A stretch of DNA of 64,000 nt from Sutcliffiella rhizosphaerae (lineage in GTDB: Bacteria; Bacillota; Bacilli; Bacillales; Bacillaceae_I). The notes below the pieces were generated by a model. It saw only the letters and a list, made by a program, of their open reading frames with translations. It searched no databases and had not been told where the DNA came from. Shown piece after piece: positions 17,501 to 28,435 of the stretch. Position 1 is the stretch's first letter; each line of letters starts with the position of its first letter. The position numbers and the translations under genes were made by a program. The stretch is taken from positions 34,247-98,246 of the forward strand of contig NZ_CAKJTJ010000013.1 of assembly GCF_917563925.1 (NCBI RefSeq), written 5' to 3'.

Positions 17501-19192
17501 TTAAATGCTTTTAGAGTCTTGATGCTCATTATTTATTTCTTTTACGGCATCATTAAGGCGCTGTTCTAGCAACAATCGGTTCTTTTCCTTTTGTTCACTA
17601 CTCCAAACTAATTCACTAGTCATTATGTGAAGAACTTTTTCTTTCCACTTTTCCACCCATTCAATATGGAAAAATAGCGCACCTGTCCGTCGAATAAAGA
17701 AGTCATTTATTGTAGCAGCCATTTCTTCTCGGATTGCATAAAGTACCTGCACATAGACATCAAGTGGTACTCCAAGCTTTACTGCTTTCTCTTCGTTTTC
17801 CTTGCCTAACTTAAAAAGCTTCACTACATTAGAGCCATACATGGATGCTAATTTTTGTGCTTGATTATTAGTAAACCCACTGTTCATTCCTTCCTTTACT
17901 TGGTGATGAAGAAAAGATTGAAAATTTTTAGAACCACCAACATCTCCACCTGAAATAGGCATGTTTTTTGTTTTAGAACCCCCATAATTTTTTCCTGATT
18001 CTTTTACTAATTGATTATTAATTAAATTCACGACCATCTCCGCCATTTTCCGATATCCTGTTAATTTTCCGCCGGCAATCGTTATTAATCCTGACTCAGA
18101 AACCCACACTTCATCTTTTCTCGATATTTCAGAAGCTGACTTTCCTTCCTCGAATATTAGCGGTCGCAATCCAGTCCAGCTTGACTCAATGTCAGCTTCC
18201 TTAATAGTTAAAGAAGGAAACATATAGGCAACAGCACCCAGCACATATTCTTTATCCTCTTTTGTCATGCGAGGGTTCTCCATATCGTCCTTATACACTG
18301 TATCGGTTGTGCCTACATAAGTCTTTCCATCACGAGGAATGGCAAAAATCATCCGTTTATCTTCTGTATCAAAATAAATAGCTTGTTTTAATGGGAACTT
18401 ACTTTGATCAAATACTAAGTGAATTCCTTTCGTTAGTTGCAGATGCTTTCCTTTTTTGGATCCATCCATTTCTCTCAAGCTATCAACCCATGGTCCAGCA
18501 GCATTTACTATTTTTTTTGCGTATATGTAATGCCCTTTCTCTGTTAGCTGATCAACTACTTTTACACCTATTACTTTGTTATTCTCGTATAGAAGCTCCT
18601 CTACTTTGACATAATTGACAGCTTCAGCTCCGTGCTTTACCGCTTCTTTTAAGACTTCAATCGTTAAACGCGCATCGTCTGTCCGATACTCCACATATAA
18701 ACCGCCACCTTTAAGGCCTCTTCTGTTCAATAATGGTTCCCTTTGTAAAGTTTCTTCTGCATTTAACATTTTGCGCCGTTCTGATTTCTTCACATTAGCC
18801 AAAAAATCATACACCCTTAACCCTAAAGAAGTGGAGAGCTTTCCAAAAGTGCCTCCTTTTTGAATGGGAAGAAGCATCCACTCGGGTGTAGTAACATGCG
18901 GCCCATTTTCATAGACAATTGCCCGTTCTTTTCCTACCTCTGCAACCATCTTTACTTCTAATTGTTTTAAATAACGGAGTCCACCATGTACTAGTTTGGT
19001 AGAACGGCTAGACGTTCCTGCTGCAAAATCCTGCATCTCCACTACAGCTGTTTTCATTCCACGGGTTGCAGCATCAAGAGCTATACCACTTCCTGTAATA
19101 CCTCCACCAATAACTAATACATCATACGTTTCCTCTGTCATTTTTTCTAAAATAAGGCTTCTGTTATAGCTTGCAAATGCTATCTTTTTCAT
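17501..19192 (-). CDS. glpD: Aerobic glycerol-3-phosphate dehydrogenase
   Basis: A 563-residue FAD-dependent, membrane-associated dehydrogenase that oxidises glycerol 3-phosphate to dihydroxyacetone phosphate and passes electrons to the quinone pool. The FAD-binding VIGGGITGSGIALDAATRG motif lies near residue 25 and TSSRSTKLVHGGLRYL follows. GTTDTVY and the late TIAGGKLTGYR loop complete the family pattern. The ATG at 19192 follows TTGGAGG. Transcription passes a terminator-like hairpin at 19303-19365, where GlpP is expected to act as an antiterminator. It lies downstream of glpK. Confidence 0.96.
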   Translation of the reverse strand: MKKIAFASYNRSLILEKMTEETYDVLVIGGGITGSGIALDAATRGMKTAVVEMQDFAAGTSSRSTKLVHGGLRYLKQLEVKMVAEVGKERAIVYENGPHVTTPEWMLLPIQKGGTFGKLSTSLGLRVYDFLANVKKSERRKMLNAEETLQREPLLNRRGLKGGGLYVEYRTDDARLTIEVLKEAVKHGAEAVNYVKVEELLYENNKVIGVKVVDQLTEKGHYIYAKKIVNAAGPWVDSLREMDGSKKGKHLQLTKGIHLVFDQSKFPLKQAIYFDTEDKRMIFAIPRDGKTYVGTTDTVYKDDMENPRMTKEDKEYVLGAVAYMFPSLTIKEADIESSWTGLRPLIFEEGKSASEISRKDEVWVSESGLITIAGGKLTGYRKMAEMVVNLINNQLVKESGKNYGGSKTKNMPISGGDVGGSKNFQSFLHHQVKEGMNSGFTNNQAQKLASMYGSNVVKLFKLGKENEEKAVKLGVPLDVYVQVLYAIREEMAATINDFFIRRTGALFFHIEWVEKWKEKVLHIMTSELVWSSEQKEKNRLLLEQRLNDAVKEINNEHQDSKSI

Positions 19193-19302
19193 TGGATGTG
19201 CCTCCAATCAATTTTTATATTTCTCATTGTGGCTATTTTAACTTTTAGTCATAATTGGAGATTTCCAGAGATATCAAAGCAATTGTTTTCTTCCTTTTAT
19301 AT

Positions 19303-19365
19303 ACAAAAAGAGACCACTAGAAACATAACGAAGCACAAATGCTTTGTCTATGTTCTGTGGTCTCT
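19303..19365 (-). terminator. glpD leader terminator, likely GlpP antitermination site
   Basis: AGAGACCAC pairs with GTGGTCTCT at the base of a long imperfect hairpin that ends in a T-run on the minus strand. It lies between glpK and glpD, the position of the inverted repeat through which GlpP controls glpD in B. subtilis. It may both end glpK transcripts and gate glpD. Confidence 0.8.
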
Positions 19366-19417
19366 CCTAATCTCCAACCGAATTATTAACTTATTATAAG
19401 TATATCATATGCGGCTA

Positions 19418-21489
<2,072 letters not shown>

Positions 21490-21567
21490 GTGCGCCCCCC
21501 TTTATGAACAGCTCTTTTTTAATTGAATGTCAGTTTTTGAAAGTTTACCTTCACTCTTATTAAATAC

Positions 21568-22470
21568 CTATAATATCAACCAAAACAAAATTGGAAGTGT
21601 TATTATGGAAAGCAGTGTACTAACTAAAGTGGCACTTGAAACAAAATCTGGCTCTGTATTAAATTCTAGTGCATACATCGTAGTATTTGCAGCTGCAGGC
21701 ATTGCCGCCATAATGATCATTAATTGCTTTACTAATAGGTCTACTGGCAAGATAAGGGTAAATAAGAATGCAATAATTGGCGATACGATCAGCTTAATCG
21801 ATAAAGCATATCCTAGCTTTTCTTTTGCAGTATTCCTTATGGAAATTTTAGCTAATTGCATACCGAGAATGACCATGATAACTGGAATCGTTGCATCTGC
21901 AACAAGGTTCACGGCCTGCATAATGGAATCGGATATTTGGATAGACAGTAATTGGAAGAAAAGTCCTATAACAGCTCCATACATAATTGGCATTTTAACG
22001 ACGGATAATAACGCCGAGCGAACACCATCATTATCAGGACTTCCTTTTGCTGCATAATAGACCCCCACCGTGGCCATCAAAAGCGATTGAAAAACCATTA
22101 GGACAACCGCATATTCGAATCCAGCGGCACCAAATAATAAAAGCGCAACTGGTGTTCCATAATTCCCATTGTTCATAAAGCTTGATGATAAGATTAGTCC
22201 ACATGTCTCTGATTTGTTAAACTTTCTAATCCAAGCTACACAATAGGTAACTAGAATAAGAGAAAAACAAAGTAGAAAACAATATAAAATAATATAAAAA
22301 TGCTCACTCGTAAACTCGTTCACATAAAATGTACGAAATACGAGAACCGGTGATAATAAGTACATCGCCATTTTCGAAAGTGCTTTCACATCAAATCCAA
22401 GCATTTTCTGACCAATAAAGCCAATCGCAAAAATTAAAAACACCGGTAAAATGACTTGTAAAAATATCAA
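21568..22470 (-). CDS. AEC-family transporter
   Basis: A 300-residue integral membrane protein with about ten hydrophobic segments in two halves, of the auxin efflux carrier (AEC) family. Typical patterns are the N-terminal FLIFAIGFIGQKMLG, the SSSFMNNGNYGTPVALLLFG motif in the first half and ADATIPVIMVILGMQLA in the second. Family members move small carboxylates such as malate. It lies just upstream of glpP on the same strand, but 78 bp separate them, so cotranscription is uncertain. Substrate unknown. Confidence 0.8.
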   Translation of the reverse strand: MIFLQVILPVFLIFAIGFIGQKMLGFDVKALSKMAMYLLSPVLVFRTFYVNEFTSEHFYIILYCFLLCFSLILVTYCVAWIRKFNKSETCGLILSSSFMNNGNYGTPVALLLFGAAGFEYAVVLMVFQSLLMATVGVYYAAKGSPDNDGVRSALLSVVKMPIMYGAVIGLFFQLLSIQISDSIMQAVNLVADATIPVIMVILGMQLAKISIRNTAKEKLGYALSIKLIVSPIIAFLFTLILPVDLLVKQLMIIMAAMPAAANTTMYALEFNTEPDFVSSATLVSTLLSIITLPILFWLIL

Positions 22471-22648
22471 AATTCTCTCCTCGAATCCTTATGTATTTCT
22501 TGCATGCAATCTATATTACTCCTATACTACCAAAACTTTTCAAAAGAATCTCCTGTTCTGTTTTCATTATTGCATTTAGCTATATTCTTGGAGTATGATA
22601 TTAGTAATCATTTTTATATCCGATTGAATAGGTGGGGATAATATCTCT

Positions 22649-23068
22649 ATGAAAAATCATACCGTACCAAAGCCGTTAGTTACCTTCAACCAATGGTTTA
22701 TCCTAATTTCAGTTATACTTTCCTTATTGACAGGGGTTTATTGGATTATGTCACTTCCTTTATTGGCAGGGTTGTCGGGACTCCTTTTTAAGTGGAATCC
22801 TGTGCTTCAAGTTGCCCGAACATTTCTTAAAAAACCCTCAAGTTCATACCCTCAGGAAGAATTAGCACAGCTACATTTCAACCAGACCATTGCTGTAACG
22901 TGTTTGGCACTTTCCCTCATTGGTTTTTATGCTGGAAATTTAGCTGTGGGATATGCATTTGCTTTAATGGTAGGTATTGCATCTAGTGTGGCACTTATGG
23001 GATTTTGTATCGGCTGTTTTCTCCGTTTTCAATGGCAGCAATATAAATACCGCAGAGCTAAGGGATGA
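22649..23068 (+). CDS. DUF4395 membrane protein
   Basis: A 139-residue protein with three to four membrane helices and the DUF4395 layout: a short N-terminus, a tight pair of helices, a cytoplasmic loop with the motif NQTIAVTCLALSLIGF, and a last helix with CIGCF. The two Cys of CIGC may form a redox pair, and DUF4395 proteins often occur near thiol-redox or sulfur genes. It is followed by a bidirectional terminator that now contains an inserted repeat element. Function unknown. Confidence 0.75.
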   Translation: MKNHTVPKPLVTFNQWFILISVILSLLTGVYWIMSLPLLAGLSGLLFKWNPVLQVARTFLKKPSSSYPQEELAQLHFNQTIAVTCLALSLIGFYAGNLAVGYAFALMVGIASSVALMGFCIGCFLRFQWQQYKYRRAKG

Positions 23069-23146
23069 ACCGATTTTTGGGGTTTATCCTTTTTTTAAAC
23101 CTTCCACCTTGTTCTCAATCAATTGACTTTTCCCAACAATAAAAAA

Positions 23147-23166
23147 GCGATCAAAAAAGATCGCTT
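23147..23166. terminator. Terminator hairpin, left copy of a duplicated target
   Basis: GCGATCAAAAAAGATCGCTT forms a compact stem between the convergent DUF4395 gene and yhcX. The same hairpin appears again at 23388-23408 with the downstream T-run. The two copies bracket the repeat element. Confidence 0.75.
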
Positions 23167-23387
23167 CAGACTGTTGACAAACCCAAATTATTTTTAGATT
23201 TGTATTTAACTGTTGATCTTCGTTGCAGACGCTTCGCTTTCCGCGGGCGGTCCGGGAACCTCCTCGGGCTTGCGCCCTGCGGGGTTTCCCATGTCCCTTC
23301 CTCCCGCAGGAGTCTTCGCGTCTTTCACTACGATCAACATAGGAATCGCGTTAACATAAGAAAAGTACCTTTGTCTACACACTGAGA
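23167..23387 (+). mobile_element. Terminator-inserted MITE-like element, copy 1
   Basis: A 221-bp GC-rich block in an AT-rich genome. The ends CAGACTGTTGACAAA and, reversed, CAGTGTGTAGACAAA form imperfect inverted repeats. The interior holds nested palindromes (GGAACC...GGGTTTCC and GTTGATC...GATCAAC). It is flanked by a 19-bp direct repeat, CGATCAAAAAAGATCGCTT, which is the local terminator. It codes for no transposase. Nearly identical blocks occur at 36.9 and 44 kb. Confidence 0.8.
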
Positions 23388-23417
23388 CGATCAAAAAAGA
23401 TCGCTTTTCCTAAGATG

Positions 23418-24953
23418 TTACTTTTTATATTTTATTTCATACACATCCCTGCGGCGGTCTTTAAGCTGACGTACCGTTCCTGATTGACGTTGGCGGCGGA
23501 GGATTTCCAGATCTACGTCACCAATAATCACCATTTCGATATTTGGGTTACATTCCCCTACAATCCCGTCTCTGGCAAATTCAAAGTCAGACGGGGCAAA
23601 TATTGCCGATTGTGCGTATTGAATATCCATGTTTTCTACTTGTGACAGGTTCCCACACGTACCTGCAATGACAGTATAAATTTGGTTTTCTACAGCGCGT
23701 GCCTGAGCACAGTAGCGGACACGTAAGTAGCCTTGTCGATCTTCAGTATTGAATGGGCAGAAGATAATGTTTGCTCCTTTTTCGGTTGCTATTCGCGCTA
23801 ACTCAGGGAATTCAATGTCATAACATATTTGAATTGCTATTTTTCCACAATCTGTATCGAAGACTCTTACACTTTCTCCTCTACTAATCCCCCACCATTT
23901 CCGTTCATTTGGTGTGATATGAATTTTATATTGTTTCTCAATCGTCCCATCACGGCGGAATAAATATGCAATATTAAAGACTTTTTCATCTTCCTCTACA
24001 AAATGTGATCCACCAATGATATTGACATTGTATTTTACTGCAAGATCTGTAAACAATTGAATATACTGTTCGGTAAATTCGGTTAATCGTTGAACTGCTT
24101 TGCTAGGTACTTTTTCATGTAGGAAACTCATCAATTGTGTTGTGAATATCTCTGGGAATACCGCAAAGTCTGCCCCTGCATCTGAGGCAACATCCGTATA
24201 ATACTCCACCTGGTTTGCAAACTCATCAAAAGAGTTGATTGATTTCATCATGTATTGAACAACACAAATTCGAACTGGGAACGACGTTTTAAAATGGCGC
24301 TTTGTCTGTGGAATGTATTCAACATTATTCCATTCCATTAACGTTGCATATTTATTGGAAGCAACATCATCCGGCAAATAACCTGGATTAATACGCATTA
24401 GTGTAAATTCATTCAGTAATTGAAAGGAAAGAACTGGATCATAAATCTTATGCCGCATAACATGACGAACATATTCACGCGGGGACATTTCATCTGCATA
24501 TTTATGATAAAATGGGATCCTTCCCCCAATAATAATACTCTTTAAATTCAGTCTTCTTGCTAAGTCTTTTCGCGCCTCATACAAACGATGGCCAACCTTC
24601 ATTCTGCGGTATTCAGGATGCACCATTACTTCAATTCCATATAAATTATAGCCATCTGGATTATGGTTTGTAATATATCCCTCATCGGTAATATCGTCCC
24701 ATGTATGGCGATCATCATACTCATCAAAATTAATAAGTAAGCTTGAGCAAGAGCCGATAATTTGCCCATCATACTCCGCACATAATTGACCGTCAGGGAA
24801 CATATTCAAATGACTTTCCAAATGTTCTCTTTTCCATGGTTCCATCCCAGGAAAACACAAATGTTGAAGAGCTATGATATCATCTATATCTTTCATTTCT
24901 ATATTTCGGATAATCATTCTTTTTTCAAATTTAGATAAATCAATCTTTGACAT
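23418..24953 (-). CDS. yhcX: GNAT acetyltransferase fused to a carbon-nitrogen hydrolase
   Basis: A 511-residue bifunctional protein, as in B. subtilis YhcX. Residues about 12-200 are a GNAT acyltransferase domain with the acetyl-CoA motif region VHPEYRRMKVGHRLYE. Residues about 225-490 are a nitrilase-superfamily domain with the triad E268 (VFPEIF), K343 (QYKIH) and C377 (QICYDIEFPE). Nitrilase members hydrolyse amides or nitriles, and here the acyl group could be transferred between sites. The paired function and substrate are unknown. It ends against a terminator altered by a repeat insertion. Confidence 0.92.
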   Translation of the reverse strand: MSKIDLSKFEKRMIIRNIEMKDIDDIIALQHLCFPGMEPWKREHLESHLNMFPDGQLCAEYDGQIIGSCSSLLINFDEYDDRHTWDDITDEGYITNHNPDGYNLYGIEVMVHPEYRRMKVGHRLYEARKDLARRLNLKSIIIGGRIPFYHKYADEMSPREYVRHVMRHKIYDPVLSFQLLNEFTLMRINPGYLPDDVASNKYATLMEWNNVEYIPQTKRHFKTSFPVRICVVQYMMKSINSFDEFANQVEYYTDVASDAGADFAVFPEIFTTQLMSFLHEKVPSKAVQRLTEFTEQYIQLFTDLAVKYNVNIIGGSHFVEEDEKVFNIAYLFRRDGTIEKQYKIHITPNERKWWGISRGESVRVFDTDCGKIAIQICYDIEFPELARIATEKGANIIFCPFNTEDRQGYLRVRYCAQARAVENQIYTVIAGTCGNLSQVENMDIQYAQSAIFAPSDFEFARDGIVGECNPNIEMVIIGDVDLEILRRQRQSGTVRQLKDRRRDVYEIKYKK

Positions 24954-25122
24954 GCCCTCAACTCCTGAACTTATGTAGACTTTCTAGTGTAACTGATCAG
25001 TTTAATGATTAGTCCAATATTACTTATTCCCCAATATTATCATACCAAAACTTGTGACTTTTCATGATTGAAGTAAGCATTGAAAGACAAAAAATGTTCA
25101 CAATATCTATAAAGGAATAACT

Positions 25123-25151
25123 TTGCAAAGCAAGTAAGTTAGGACTATAAT
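25123..25151 (+). promoter_or_regulatory. Candidate promoter of the bdbC operon
   Basis: TTGCAA (25123-25128), 17 bp, TATAAT (25146-25151). A strong vegetative promoter match about 40 bp before the bdbC start. Confidence 0.65.
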
Positions 25152-25191
25152 TTTAAGGAAAGTATCTTGAATTCAAGAGAGGTGAATATGA

Positions 25192-25626
25192 GTGGATAAT
25201 TCCAAAAAAGTCGAGAATCTTTTACTGTTAGCGACAATAGTTGCACTTGTCGCCACACTTGGAAGCCTATTTTTCTCTGAAGTTATGCTGTTTATACCAT
25301 GTAATTTATGCTGGTATCAACGAATATTAATGTATCCGCTTGTAGTGATACTTGGAATTGCAGCCATCAAGAAAGATGCATCTATTTCCACGTACGTATT
25401 GCCTCTTTCCATTATCGGTGGAACGATTTCTTTTTACCATTATCTCGTACAAAAGGTTAACTTTTTTGGAGAAGCATCCATAGGTTGTGGAGTTGTTCCA
25501 TGTAATGGCCAATATATTAATTGGCTAGGGTTTATTACCATCCCGTTTTTAGCACTTATTGCCTTTACTCTAATCACTATCATTATGTTTTATGTAAGAA
25601 AAATTGAAAAGAAAGCAGGGAAATAA
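25192..25626 (+). CDS. bdbC: Thiol-disulfide oxidoreductase, DsbB-like
   Basis: A 144-residue membrane protein with four helices of the DsbB/BdbC family, which reoxidises an extracytoplasmic thiol oxidase using quinone. The redox pairs are C37/C40 in the motif CNLCWYQR and C99/C104 in the second external loop. It starts at a GTG (25192) with GAGAGGTG upstream, because the nearest ATG runs into a stop after three codons. The next gene, a membrane-anchored thioredoxin-like protein, starts 2 bp after its stop and is its probable partner. Confidence 0.9.
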   Translation: MDNSKKVENLLLLATIVALVATLGSLFFSEVMLFIPCNLCWYQRILMYPLVVILGIAAIKKDASISTYVLPLSIIGGTISFYHYLVQKVNFFGEASIGCGVVPCNGQYINWLGFITIPFLALIAFTLITIIMFYVRKIEKKAGK

Positions 25627-25628
25627 CG

Positions 25629-26099
25629 ATGAAAAAGCTCTTAGTCATAGTCGGAGTCATTACAGCAATCTTTATTGCATTAGTTGTCGTCACAAATATA
25701 CAACAAACACAAAATGCTGAAGGTAATCCTTTCGGCAAAAGCAAACTTCATCCTGAAACAGTAAAGCAACTAGAAGACCCTCTATATCAAAACGTTATTA
25801 CTCCTGACCAATTAGAAGAAGAACTGGATGCAGGAGAAACAAAAACCATTTATTTCTACAGCTCTACATGTCCAGCATGTAAACAAACGAGTCCAGTAGT
25901 TGTACCAATGGCAGAAGATATGGGAATTGATCTTCAAATGTACAACCTGCAAGAGTTTCAAGAGGGCTGGGATGTCTATAATATTGAATCGACACCTACC
26001 TTCATCCATTTCGAAAATGGACAGGAAGTGGATCGTTTAGTAAATTACCATAAAGACCATACAGTTTTTTCTGACTGGTTTGAAAGTGTAAATGAATAA
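25629..26099 (+). CDS. Membrane-anchored thioredoxin-like protein
   Basis: A 156-residue protein with an N-terminal membrane anchor (residues 4-22) and an extracytoplasmic thioredoxin fold. The active site is CPAC (C81, C84) in YFYSSTCPACK, and the cis-Pro loop is ESTPTFIHF. It is translated with bdbC (2-bp gap), so it likely forms disulfides in exported proteins, or exchanges them, with BdbC restoring it. It is shorter than BdbD (about 220 residues) and lacks the DsbA helical insertion, so I do not use that name. Confidence 0.85.
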   Translation: MKKLLVIVGVITAIFIALVVVTNIQQTQNAEGNPFGKSKLHPETVKQLEDPLYQNVITPDQLEEELDAGETKTIYFYSSTCPACKQTSPVVVPMAEDMGIDLQMYNLQEFQEGWDVYNIESTPTFIHFENGQEVDRLVNYHKDHTVFSDWFESVNE

Positions 26100-26202
26100 C
26101 TAGGTTCTTTAGACTTTTAGCAGTGTATGGCGATTTTCTTAAATAAGCTAAGCCTATTGCGGAGATAAACAGCGTCGTTTTATTAAGGAATCTTCCGAAA
26201 AA

Positions 26203-26254
26203 TAAAAGGGACTGCCAGATGAAAGTATTCACTTTCTGGTCAGACCCTTTTTTT
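26203..26254. terminator. Bidirectional terminator between the thioredoxin gene and yhcU
   Basis: GGGACTG-CCAGA-GAAAGT pairs with ACTTTC-TGG-CAGACCC with small mismatches. Seven T follow on the plus strand and an A-rich run precedes it. Confidence 0.8.
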
Positions 26255-26255
26255 G

Positions 26256-26654
26256 TTACACTAGGTATTGATTAGAAGCACGCATAAACTTACTAAAAAA
26301 GCTTCCAGTCATGTCTCTTTGCTTAAATTGATTCAGTGCATATGGAAAGGTAAATCCAAAGTCTATTAACATGTTTACATTACGCTTAAATAACTCAATA
26401 TGCTTATTTCTAATTTCTTCTTTTTGTACCGTTTCAATGACAGCTATAATTGTCTGCAAGCTAGAAATAATTTGAAATGCTTCTTTTAACGTTCCATTAT
26501 AGTTGGAAAAGATATCATATACAGTGCCTGTGTGAAGGGTAACTTCTATCTCTTGATCTGTGAAATGAAATGGTAAAATATTTGTCAGGAGGTGCTGTAT
26601 CAGTTCACAGATATGATCCTCCTGTTCTGGAGTTGATGCATGTACTACTTTCAC
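26256..26654 (-). CDS. yhcU: DUF5365 (YhcU-family) protein
   Basis: A 132-residue soluble, mainly helical protein of the YhcU family, close to the length of the B. subtilis protein. I place the start at the GTG at 26654 (MKVVHASTPEQEDHICELI), which has AAAGGTGGG at 8 bp. A longer reading from a TTG at 26681 would put that site inside the gene. No catalytic motif is seen. It neighbours yhcT, as in B. subtilis. Function unknown. Confidence 0.8.
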   Translation of the reverse strand: MKVVHASTPEQEDHICELIQHLLTNILPFHFTDQEIEVTLHTGTVYDIFSNYNGTLKEAFQIISSLQTIIAVIETVQKEEIRNKHIELFKRNVNMLIDFGFTFPYALNQFKQRDMTGSFFSKFMRASNQYLV

Positions 26655-26796
26655 GTATGAAACCCACCTTTTTATCTTCAATATATGAAAAGAGTAACAT
26701 AAATAGCCCTATGATGGCGGAGGTAGTTAATGGAATCCTTAGACTAAATCCGACATAAAAAACCTTAAAAAATTTCTACATAAATAGGAGAAAAAT

Positions 26797-27696
26797 ATGA
26801 CAAGTCAATCTATAGATATTACCGTTTCTGGAAATCACTTACCTACTCTCCAAGACTACTTGAGACAGGATATTCTAGTGTCCAAAAAGCTACTGCATGA
26901 AATTCGCATGTCAAAATTAGTTACAGTAAATAAAGAAATCCCTGTATGGACGCAACCACTTCAACAAGGAGACCTCATTTCTATTCCAATTTTTCCAGAG
27001 AATATCGAACCATCAGCCTCCAATCTCGCAATTCAGGTTTTATTTGAAAATGAGCATCTATTAATAATCAATAAATCTGCTGGAGTAGAAACCCACCCAA
27101 GTTCTGTAGAAGTACAGGAATCCCTTGCAAATGGAGTAGCTTACTATTTTAAAGAAAAAGGCATTCATGCAAAGGTACGCCACACGCATCGTCTAGATAA
27201 AGATACAAGCGGTGCCATCCTTTTTGCTAAGCATGCCATCAGCGGTGCCATACTGGATAAATTATTAGAAGAACGGAAGATAAAACGGACGTATATAGCC
27301 CTAGTGGAAGGTGTTATGAAGAAAAAAGAAGGAACGATAGATACTCCGATTGGAAAGGATCGACACCATGCCACAAGAAGAAGAGTATCTCCATCAGGTC
27401 AAAAAGCTTTGACACATTATAAAGTATTGAAGGAGTTCCCAAACGAAAAATGTTCTCTTTTGAAAATAACTCTTGATACTGGGAGAACTCATCAAATTCG
27501 GGTACATATGAGCAGTATTGGTCATCCACTTTTTGGAGACAAATTATATGGTGCCACAAGTAATCATCACCGCCATAGCCTCCATGCTTGGGAGCTAAGT
27601 GTCCCGCATCCATTTACGAATTCTATCATTACTACGGTTGCTCCCTTACCCGTAGATTTTGGCCCAAAGTTTGTACAATTAACAGACTATTATTAA
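26797..27696 (+). CDS. yhcT: RluA-family RNA pseudouridine synthase
   Basis: A 299-residue pseudouridine synthase of the RluA/RluD branch. The catalytic motif HRLDKDTSG lies at about residues 131-139 with the essential Asp. LLIINKSAGVETHPS (motif I) and TGRTHQIRVHMSSIGHPLFGD (motif III) are clear. An N-terminal S4-like segment is present but weak. It should modify uridines in rRNA or tRNA, and the position is unknown. In B. subtilis yhcT precedes yhcU, as here. Confidence 0.9.
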   Translation: MTSQSIDITVSGNHLPTLQDYLRQDILVSKKLLHEIRMSKLVTVNKEIPVWTQPLQQGDLISIPIFPENIEPSASNLAIQVLFENEHLLIINKSAGVETHPSSVEVQESLANGVAYYFKEKGIHAKVRHTHRLDKDTSGAILFAKHAISGAILDKLLEERKIKRTYIALVEGVMKKKEGTIDTPIGKDRHHATRRRVSPSGQKALTHYKVLKEFPNEKCSLLKITLDTGRTHQIRVHMSSIGHPLFGDKLYGATSNHHRHSLHAWELSVPHPFTNSIITTVAPLPVDFGPKFVQLTDYY

Positions 27697-27754
27697 TTTG
27701 CATTCCAAACGCAATACTAAATAGGCTTTGTGGGGAAATCGCATTTCCATAGTA

Positions 27755-27795
27755 AACGTGCTCTTTACTTCCATTTTAAGAGCACGTTCTGTTTA
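27755..27795 (+). terminator. yhcT: Stem-loop after yhcT
   Basis: AACGTGCTCTT and AAGAGCACGTT form a perfect 11-bp stem with a 12-nt loop. The following T-tract (CTGTTT) is short. Confidence 0.65.
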
Positions 27796-27805
27796 AAGTA
27801 ATTCT

Positions 27806-27856
27806 AAAAAAGAGACTGACAAAAAGTCATTAAGCATGACTTTTTTATCAGTCCCT
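27806..27856 (-). terminator. Terminator after the GNAT gene
   Basis: GGGACTGA-AAAAAGTCAT pairs with ATGACTTTTT-TCAGTCTC, followed by a run of six T on the minus strand. Confidence 0.85.
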
Positions 27857-27860
27857 TCTA

Positions 27861-28286
27861 CTATTGAACAAGGCTTTTGCGAAAAACGTAACTTGCCTTC
27901 TCATAATTCATTTTCTCTTCATAGAAACGGTGTGCGTGAACTCGGACCAACCCTGACGATAAGGTCACTTTTTCACACCCTTGTTCTCTACCTAGCTCTT
28001 CTACGTATTGCAACAGCTTTTCCCCGTAACCTTTTGACCTACCCGTATTTTTTGTCACAAGATCATAAACATAAATATGTCTTCCATCATAAAAATTGGT
28101 GAGGGTAATAATACCTGTCACTGCCACTATTTCCTCACCATCGTAGTACGCATGAAGTTCATAGCCCTCTTCGGACATCTTTTCATACGTTTGAAAGAAA
28201 AAATCATTTGTAAGATGTGGCCTTAATTCTCTTAATACTTCTAGTCCTTGCAATAGCTCTTCACGAGTTTGAAGTCTTTTCATCAT
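27861..28286 (-). CDS. GNAT-family N-acetyltransferase
   Basis: A 141-residue single-domain GNAT protein. The acetyl-CoA binding motif A is the VYDLVTKNTGRSKGYGEKLLQYVEE segment (R/Q-x-x-G-x-G/A type: GRSKGYG). The following strand and RFYEEKMNYEKASYVF complete the fold. It starts ATGATG after GGAGTGGAG, and either ATG may be used. It is monocistronic with its own terminator. The acceptor is unknown. Confidence 0.85.
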   Translation of the reverse strand: MMKRLQTREELLQGLEVLRELRPHLTNDFFFQTYEKMSEEGYELHAYYDGEEIVAVTGIITLTNFYDGRHIYVYDLVTKNTGRSKGYGEKLLQYVEELGREQGCEKVTLSSGLVRVHAHRFYEEKMNYEKASYVFRKSLVQ

Positions 28287-28435
28287 TCTTCTCCACTCCT
28301 TTTATGTATAGGCTTCCACTTTTATGGCTATTACCAATATTGTACTATTTTTGTTCACAGGATTGATCTTTTTTCAAAAAATTTCAGTAAGGATTCTAGT
28401 TATAATATAATCATTGATTGGAAGGAGTGTTTTGG

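Noticed and set aside
21490..21567. GlpP antiterminator hairpin before glpP
   Set aside because: No stem with a T-run comparable to that at 19303-19365 was found in this short gap.
23200..23394. Open frames on both strands inside the GC-rich element, with similar peptides predicted from the other copies
   Set aside because: The shared peptide is only the translation of a repeated non-coding element. There is no ribosome site, the frames differ among copies, and one merges into the fluC open frame.
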